From Laterigemmans sp052161645 (GTDB lineage Bacteria > Planctomycetota > Planctomycetia > Pirellulales > Pirellulaceae): 64,000 nt of DNA. Positions 58,996 to 64,000 of this stretch are shown piece after piece; positions within the stretch are counted from its first letter, which is position 1, and the number at the start of each line of letters is the position of its first letter. The DNA lies in NCBI GenBank assembly GCA_052161645.1, contig CP197414.1, one strand, 5' to 3'. The notes beneath the pieces were generated by a model. It made no database searches and had not been told where the DNA came from. It saw nothing but the letters and a program-made list of their open reading frames with translations. A program made the position numbers and the translations under genes.

Positions 58996-59236
58996 GCCGT
59001 GGCATTGGACAGCCAGGGGTGCAACCCCGTGGTCCAATCCGCGACACCAGTCAGTAATCGCGGAGCGATGGCATTGTTTCGTCCGCCTCCGCCCTGAACC
59101 CGATATTTCGCGTGCATCAGGGTTGGACAGCGCGGTCCATGCCACGGCTCCGCCGTTCACTCCTCGGCGGGTCACCAGCGCTCCAGAGGTTGACACCTCT
59201 GGCTATCAAATATCATCGCTCCGCGATTGCAATAGC
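58996..59236. repeat. Nested palindromic repeats beside IS91 remnant
   Basis: Several hairpins: ATTGGAC...GTCCAAT (59004-59038) with inner GGGGT/ACCCC; CCAGAGGT-TGAC-ACCTCTGG (59183-59202); GCCGTGGCATTGGAC (58996-59010) against GTCCATGCCACGGC (59134-59147); and ATCGCGGAGCGAT against ATCGCTCCGCGAT. The structure is reminiscent of REP/MITE clusters. Confidence 0.65.
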
Positions 59237-59238
59237 AG

Positions 59239-59871
59239 GCAACCTTTCGCATCAAAGACTATCGCAACAAGACGATCGGCAGCAAGCGAATGCGGGGCAT
59301 CAAGTTTGTGAGGTGTTACGCCGATCACATTCTGCCACCTGGTATTCAGCGGGTGCGATATACCGGGTTCTTCGGGACAAAAAATCGCGAGAAACTGATA
59401 CAACGTTGTCGCGAGCTGTATGCAAAGTATGTCGAAACCCATGGCCAGACGGCACCCGTACGCCCGCTTGAGGATGCTGCGGACGAGCGGCCTGAGCCGA
59501 GTGCTTCGAAGTGCAAGGTATGTCAAACGCGAATGAAGATGGAGCGGCGGATTCAGCCGATTACGATGCAGCGCATCATGTCGATGGCTGGCATGTTGGC
59601 GGCCATGCTGCTGGATGAAGCAGCGCTGCATAGACACCCAGATCATTATGACTTGCTAGATGCGTTGATGGAGCGGCATCGCTATGAACCTGGATACTCC
59701 TACTTTCGCGGTGACAGCAATCTAGCAGATTGGCAATGCTTGCAATCGCACACCATGGAGTTATTTCAGGAAGCCTATCGGCAGCGCCATGGTAAGGGTG
59801 TCACGATCGCACATTGCCAGCAACCACAGCCACCACCTGAAGCTGAAATGGAGTTATTGGATGTTAGCTGA
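59239..59871 (+). pseudogene. IS91-type transposase C-terminal remnant
   Basis: The frame opens right after a TAG and reads 'FRIKDYRNKTIGS', 'FVRCYADHILPPGIQRVRYTGFFGTKNREKLIQRCRELY' (landmarks HILPPGIQRVRYTGFF), the C-terminal block of Y2/IS91-family transposases. The catalytic Tyr region and N-terminal zinc part are absent. A Cys pair 'CKVCQ' follows at about 59510, as in the family. ATG 59290 is the first start but would make only a fragment. It probably helped to mobilise the Rhs cassette region. Confidence 0.65.
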
Positions 59872-59914
59872 GCCAAATCCATCCCGCCAGAAACCGCAAA
59901 CGAAACTCGTGTCT

Positions 59915-60207
59915 AAATCACGCGTTGGGGTGGAGCTCGCAATGGCCAGTGAAAAAGGGCCAAAAGGAGCGCAAAAGCTCGTCACGTTGAGGTTGCGTCT
60001 GAGTGGATTTGGACCCGCTGGACCGAACCACGAGAAACGGCAGACGGACAGCTCAGAGTTTCACCCCAGCAACGCGCCTTAGCAGCTGGGGTGTTGAGAA
60101 ACCCCCAAGCTCATCTCCACCAAGGCAAGCCCAAACGAAGGAGACGATCCGTCTATCCCTATGCCTACTCACTCCGATTCAGTGCCGGAAGATAAGAGAT
60201 CGTGAAC
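59915..60207. repeat. Rhs cassette 3' repeat, copy B (about 290 bp)
   Basis: See copy A; direct repeat 4.28 kb away. It begins right after the IS91 remnant and ends 218 bases before the small gene of cassette 2. Confidence 0.85.
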
Positions 60208-60425
60208 GATGAATAAGACGTCAAAGTAGCCGTCAGCTCTTACCGAGCTTACTTGGCTAAAAGATCTCTTGGAAAGTCGCATTATGCCGTTTGACATATA
60301 AGAAAACTCTGGTCTTAGCGCGAGTAAGGATTCCAAGGATCATGCGAGTGCTCGGTGCGCGCGTCGATTGAGTACGAGTATTGCCACGACTGACCGCTGG
60401 TATGGTTAATATCATGCGCAATTAC

Positions 60426-60923
60426 TCAGGGCTGCAGGCCGTGAACAGTGAAAAATTCGGAAACTTGGAAAATTGCCCCGAGAGCGTGCGATTGCCCACG
60501 TACTGGCACGAACTCGCCGGAGTCATTAACTTTTAGGTACAAAAGATAAATTCCTTTTTTGTTTAATACCTTCTGGCTCATATGCGGCTCTAGCTCAGAC
60601 TCATTAAAGGAGAAGAAGTCGAAAGACCCGCCTGTGGGCACACCTTTTGGAATCCAAAAATGAGCAACGGCAATTGTCCGTTCGTCAAACTCAAGGCCTT
60701 GTTTCTTTTTAAGTACGGATAAGACTTTAAAAATTGTTAACTTCTGCTGAAACACTCCATCAGAGTAATCACTAGTTGGTTCAACGTCGGAAGAACTTTT
60801 GTATTGAACTATTGCTATAACGTCGGATTCACTGGCAAGCCTACCAAACGACCATGGAGGCGACGCGAGTGCGATGTTACACTCTAATAACCAAATCATA
60901 AACATTAAAAGGAATGTTTTCAT
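60426..60923 (-). CDS. Small secreted protein after Rhs tip 2 (possible immunity protein)
   Basis: 165 residues from ATG 60923 with a signal peptide ('FLLMFMIWLLECNIALAS'). The gene starts 10 bases after the Rhs stop. The mature part is rich in Ser, Phe and Lys ('VIAIVQYKSSSDVEP', 'IYLLYLKVNDSGEFVPV') and reads like a small beta-rich domain. No family recognised. It is much more AT-rich than its neighbours, a sign of transfer. By position it could be the immunity partner of tip 2. Confidence 0.55.
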   Translation of the reverse strand: MKTFLLMFMIWLLECNIALASPPWSFGRLASESDVIAIVQYKSSSDVEPTSDYSDGVFQQKLTIFKVLSVLKKKQGLEFDERTIAVAHFWIPKGVPTGGSFDFFSFNESELEPHMSQKVLNKKGIYLLYLKVNDSGEFVPVRGQSHALGAIFQVSEFFTVHGLQP

Positions 60924-60933
60924 GAATAGATTT

Positions 60934-61941
60934 TCAGTACAGCGGTGAAATAAACATATGAGGTTGGCCATCAATCGACAAATTCACTTCTCGTTGGCCC
61001 TTCGGCTTGCAGCAATCGTATGTAAGCTCCGCATCATATCTTTTCATGTCAACTGGATTATTCCAAAACGAAGGGGGAGATGAGCGACTTTCACCGGTTT
61101 CGATAGTTATGTCTCCGCATCGAAATTCGTTATCACTCGAACTCCACTGGTCACTATCGTAGGCTGTTCTATGTCCCAAGTTGAACGCACGGACTTCAGC
61201 CGTAATTCTGCTGAAGCCTTTTTGCCCGCACATTCGTCCAGAGGCGCCTGGTGCGAAGGGAAACTGAAAGCCCCAGTCATCAATACTGTAATTTACCGGT
61301 TCTAAATCGCCATCTCGAAGTACATTTGGAACCAAAAGCTCATAAACGCAGGTCTCAGGGCAACGCGCGGTGCTGCCCTCTTCTCGGCAGCACCCAAAGA
61401 ACTCGTAGCACTTGGTGTTTTGTGCTTCAAAACAGATTTTCTGCACAAGGATCGTTTCACCTGCATTTCTATCCGCCGTGGGGTTTCTAGTAAGCTGCCA
61501 GGAGCCGCATCCAAGAATCCCAACGGGATCAGAATCCGAAACTGGATTGGCAATTGTTCCTTGAGGATCAACGTTCGCGAGGAAAATGCGACATCGGTAA
61601 AGCGACTCGCCGTCCAGGTATTTAATAGGGTCTCTTGTGGCAAACCGCCCACTCCCCGCGTCATACATCCGTGCCCGAAAGTGATAGAGCCCTAAGCCTC
61701 CATCCCATTCCCGCCCGGTATACGTATAACGATTATCATCCGCCGAGTCCGCCAGCACCGTACCTGTAGCACTTACGAATACTGGTTCTCCGTAGGCGCT
61801 ATAAGCATATCTTTCGGTAATTGCCCCGGTATTATCGGTCAGCGCTATGATGCTGTATTGTTGGTTGCGATGGTAATAAAGCGTTTCGGTGGCTGAAGGT
61901 TCGTAGCGCAGCACCGGTTCGTCAATGTAACTGGCGTAGAT
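60934..61941 (-). CDS. Rhs/YD-repeat C-terminal fragment with distinct tip
   Basis: Core homology with cassette 1 starts at about 61941 ('YASYIDEPVLRYEPSATE') and runs to 'GREWDGGLGLYHFRARMYD' and 'GRFATRDPIKY'; nucleotides are almost identical over about 280 bases. After the core the tip is different: Cys-rich with 'GCGSWQLTRN', 'CYEFFGCCREEG', 'CGDITIETGE' and 'YDCCKPKGQREVNLSID', with no known motif. Upstream of 61941 the frame continues as unrelated sequence (to 61995) belonging to the neighbouring integrative element, so the gene is 5'-truncated. Confidence 0.7.
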   Translation of the reverse strand: MYASYIDEPVLRYEPSATETLYYHRNQQYSIIALTDNTGAITERYAYSAYGEPVFVSATGTVLADSADDNRYTYTGREWDGGLGLYHFRARMYDAGSGRFATRDPIKYLDGESLYRCRIFLANVDPQGTIANPVSDSDPVGILGCGSWQLTRNPTADRNAGETILVQKICFEAQNTKCYEFFGCCREEGSTARCPETCVYELLVPNVLRDGDLEPVNYSIDDWGFQFPFAPGASGRMCGQKGFSRITAEVRAFNLGHRTAYDSDQWSSSDNEFRCGDITIETGESRSSPPSFWNNPVDMKRYDAELTYDCCKPKGQREVNLSIDGQPHMFISPLY

Positions 61942-62063
61942 GCAAACTGCCTGGAACACGGGAAAAACAGCACGTTTTTGGGGCACGACAACCACAACGA
62001 CAACCGATTCGGTAAACTGCGGTCCGTTTCGCTAATTACTCGATTCCACAGGACCGACGCAAG

Positions 62064-63200
62064 ATGAATTCCAAACGCCCAAAAGATTGCCCACTAAGCC
62101 ACCACCGCAACGGTCAATGGTGCAAAAAGGTGAAGGGCAAGTTGCGATACTTTGGCACCGACCTAGATGCTGCGTTGAAACGGTGGGCCGAAGAAAAAGA
62201 CCACCTGCTTGCTGGGCTGGAACCACCGAGGACCGACAAAAGTGCGACGCTGGCGGAACTCGCCAACTTGCATCATGCATACGTCAAGCAACAGGCCAAC
62301 GAAGGGAATCTCCGCAGCGACCATCCGAGGCAGTACAAGCGGGTGCTGGGCCGCCTGATCGAATCGCTCGGGGCAAACGCTCGCATCGACAAGTTGACGC
62401 CTGCGAGCTGGGCCAAAGTGCGGGCCGACTTGTTGCTGTTCTCGCCATCGGCAAAGGTCGGAAAACGGAAGCAGCGGGCGGCGACCACGATGACGACTGA
62501 CATTGCGCTGATCAAATCGTTTTTGAACTGGGCGAAGGAGGAAAAACATATTAGCGAAATCAACACGGGCCAACAGTTGAAGCCGCCAGCGGCTCGCGTC
62601 GCACTGCTCGCCAAAAAGGCCAAGGGCAAGCAGTTGTGGGACCGTGGCGACCTGCTGAGAGCCATTGAGGCAGCCGACCGCACGTTTAAGCCGGTGCTGC
62701 TGTTGGCAATCAACGGAGCGATGGGGGCGAGGGACATATCACTATTGACGCGGAGCCAATGGAAGCGGGGGCAAGAGTTCATGGATTCAGTGCGAAATAA
62801 GACGGGCGTTGACCGCCGTATCTGGTTGTGGCCTGAGACTCGCCAGGCCATTGAGGATGCAAAAAACCACAGGCCCGAGCCGTTCCGCCAGGCGTTTAAG
62901 AATCGACTGCTGTTGACCAAGACGGGCCGACCGTGGCAGCAAATTATTGACGACACCGCCAGCGACCCTGCACAGCAGGCAATGAAACGACTGGCCGACA
63001 AGCTGGGCATTGACCGCAAATTGTACGATTGCCGTCGGACGTTCCGCACGAAAGCAAGCGAGGTTTGCGACTTGGAAGCCATCAACTTATGCATGGGCCA
63101 TAAGGAACGCGGCGAGGGGGCCACCTATGTGCAAGAAATCAGCGACGAGCGAATCAAAAAGGTTTGCTCGCATGTGCGGGAGTGGCTGTTCAAGGAATAG
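62064..63200 (+). CDS. Tyrosine recombinase (integrase)
   Basis: 378 residues. N-terminal arm and core-binding domain (about 60-165), catalytic domain after about 190: first Arg in 'GARDISLL', 'YDCRRTFRTKA' with second Arg (Tyr in place of the usual His), 'MGHKERGEGATYV' with His and the nucleophile Tyr. It should integrate and excise an element. Its gene starts 120 bases from the cut in Rhs core 2 and is followed by a perfect terminator and an excisionase-like gene, so the left end of an integrative element lies near 61941. Confidence 0.85.
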   Translation: MNSKRPKDCPLSHHRNGQWCKKVKGKLRYFGTDLDAALKRWAEEKDHLLAGLEPPRTDKSATLAELANLHHAYVKQQANEGNLRSDHPRQYKRVLGRLIESLGANARIDKLTPASWAKVRADLLLFSPSAKVGKRKQRAATTMTTDIALIKSFLNWAKEEKHISEINTGQQLKPPAARVALLAKKAKGKQLWDRGDLLRAIEAADRTFKPVLLLAINGAMGARDISLLTRSQWKRGQEFMDSVRNKTGVDRRIWLWPETRQAIEDAKNHRPEPFRQAFKNRLLLTKTGRPWQQIIDDTASDPAQQAMKRLADKLGIDRKLYDCRRTFRTKASEVCDLEAINLCMGHKERGEGATYVQEISDERIKKVCSHVREWLFKE

Positions 63201-63233
63201 CGAGCCACCGACCGACCCAACCGATTCACCGAC

Positions 63234-63263
63234 AACCGCCAGCCAACCCGCTGGCGGTTTTTT
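63234..63263 (+). terminator. Rho-independent terminator
   Basis: AACCGCCAGC (63234-63243) pairs perfectly with GCTGGCGGTT (63250-63259), followed by TTTT. It ends the integrase transcript. Confidence 0.9.
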
Positions 63264-63634
63264 CGTAGGGAGAGGTGATGCCAATTGTTCAAAACAGGCA
63301 GTTATCGACAGCGACCAATTATTAAGAAATCAGAGGGTTAAATGGTCGATGAAAACGACGACTTAGCGTTAAAACCTTGTCAACCCCCAGCAAAACAAGT
63401 CCAACCCCCTAGCGGCGGTCTTTTCCTAACTCGTTGAAACCATGGGACTTGGGACTTTCTTTCCTCTGGTATTGCAAAGACTGACCACGGCGGAACAGGT
63501 TATAGGTGTTCGGTGGTAATCGTGGGTTATGTGATTGTAAGGAAGTCGTTTGTTAATGTTCTTTGACAAACGAAGTTTACAAGTAACAATCCCCCGCAAG
63601 TGATTTCTAACACTCTAAGCAAAGGCAGGAATTT
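63264..63634. other. Intergenic stretch in integrative element
   Basis: No gene. Contains two similar C-rich segments (CAACCCCC near 63380 and 63402) and AT-rich sequence before the HTH gene, probably its promoter region. Confidence 0.4.
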
Positions 63635-63904
63635 ATGATTCGGAATAACAAGTTGATGCTGACGACCCGAGAAGCTGGCGAAATGTTGGGACTCGCAAAC
63701 AGTAAGATTCTCGCTTTGATCGAATCTCGCAAACTACGAGCCGTCGATATTTCGTGCGGCGACGGCAAGCGGCCACGGTGGGGAATCCCCGCTGATGCAG
63801 TCTATGAGCTTTTAAGTGGCGAACAGTCGCCACTCGAACCAAAAGCCAAAAAGTCGACGCGCCGTCAACGCATCGACAACGGTGTACCGAAAGTGTTCGG
63901 TTGA
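63635..63904 (+). CDS. Excisionase-like HTH DNA-binding protein
   Basis: 89 residues. 'LTTREAGEMLGLANSKILALIESRKLRAVD' (landmarks TREAGEMLG and ALIESRKL) is a MerR/excisionase-type winged helix at about 9-40, followed by 'RWGIPADAVYELL'. The C-terminus is Lys/Arg-rich. Such proteins bend DNA for integrase-mediated excision or regulate element genes. ATG 63635 follows GCAAAGGCAGG, a reasonable ribosome site. The element continues beyond the window. Confidence 0.8.
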   Translation: MIRNNKLMLTTREAGEMLGLANSKILALIESRKLRAVDISCGDGKRPRWGIPADAVYELLSGEQSPLEPKAKKSTRRQRIDNGVPKVFG

Positions 63905-64000
63905 GCCGAACGCAACCAAAACCACCGGCTCGGCACTGTGGCCGCCGCGACGGTGTTTCCTATTAGGCCACGTTAAAGGTTCGAGTTTATGAGCAGAGGG

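Overview
The window looks like a chromosomal segment of a planctomycete, most likely the Pirellulaceae (Rhodopirellula-like). The reasons are three secreted proteins carrying the N-terminal LEPR-XLL type motif, dockerin-like calcium loops, ECF sigma factors next to membrane Ser/Thr kinases, many FHA domains and large WD40/LRR kinases. Family assignments below were made by reading motifs; no database search was run.

Layout. (1) 0-6 kb is a decayed prophage head module on the minus strand: terminase C-terminal fragment, truncated portal, a prohead protease fused to tail-fibre-like 75-residue repeats, and a further structural gene leaving the window. It is interrupted by a DUF4365 gene and a large serine recombinase. 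(2) 6.4-22 kb is a phospho-signalling cluster: ECF sigma factor, giant Ser/Thr kinase (WD40 + LRR), double-FHA protein, membrane FHA protein with a degenerate trypsin-like domain, a secreted protein, a second kinase with TPRs, a LEPR-XLL membrane protein and an FHA-GAF sigma-54 activator. A tyrosine recombinase flanked by 20-bp inverted repeats splits the cluster. (3) 22-31 kb holds secreted proteins, the main one being a 1718-residue dockerin protein with a complete-looking DhlA-type haloalkane dehalogenase embedded in it. (4) 32-36.5 kb is a two-gene RND efflux operon. (5) 37-48.6 kb is a module bounded by two direct copies of the terminase fragment: tRNA-like remnant, TetR gene with an operator inside its promoter, DUF1254, DUF3302, HlyD-type protein, second DUF1254, NTF2-like protein, Gly-rich surface protein, a TetR gene remnant, a pentameric ligand-gated ion channel homologue and a glycosyltransferase-like fragment. 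(6) 49-55 kb has an overlapping ECF sigma/Ser-Thr kinase pair, a truncated oxidoreductase, a CPBP protease and three small housekeeping-like proteins. (7) 55.6-62 kb contains two Rhs (YD-repeat) C-terminal cassettes. Each consists of the same core end, a different tip, a following small secreted or lipoprotein gene and the same 290-bp downstream repeat. An Rpn-type nuclease gene and an IS91-type transposase remnant lie between them. (8) 62-64 kb is the left end of an integrative element (tyrosine recombinase, terminator, excisionase-like HTH gene) that cuts the second Rhs core.

The most interesting items are the Rhs tip cassettes with shared flanks, the secreted dehalogenase fusion with base composition unlike its own ends, the FHA pseudo-protease in the kinase cluster, and the triplicated terminase fragment that marks module borders.
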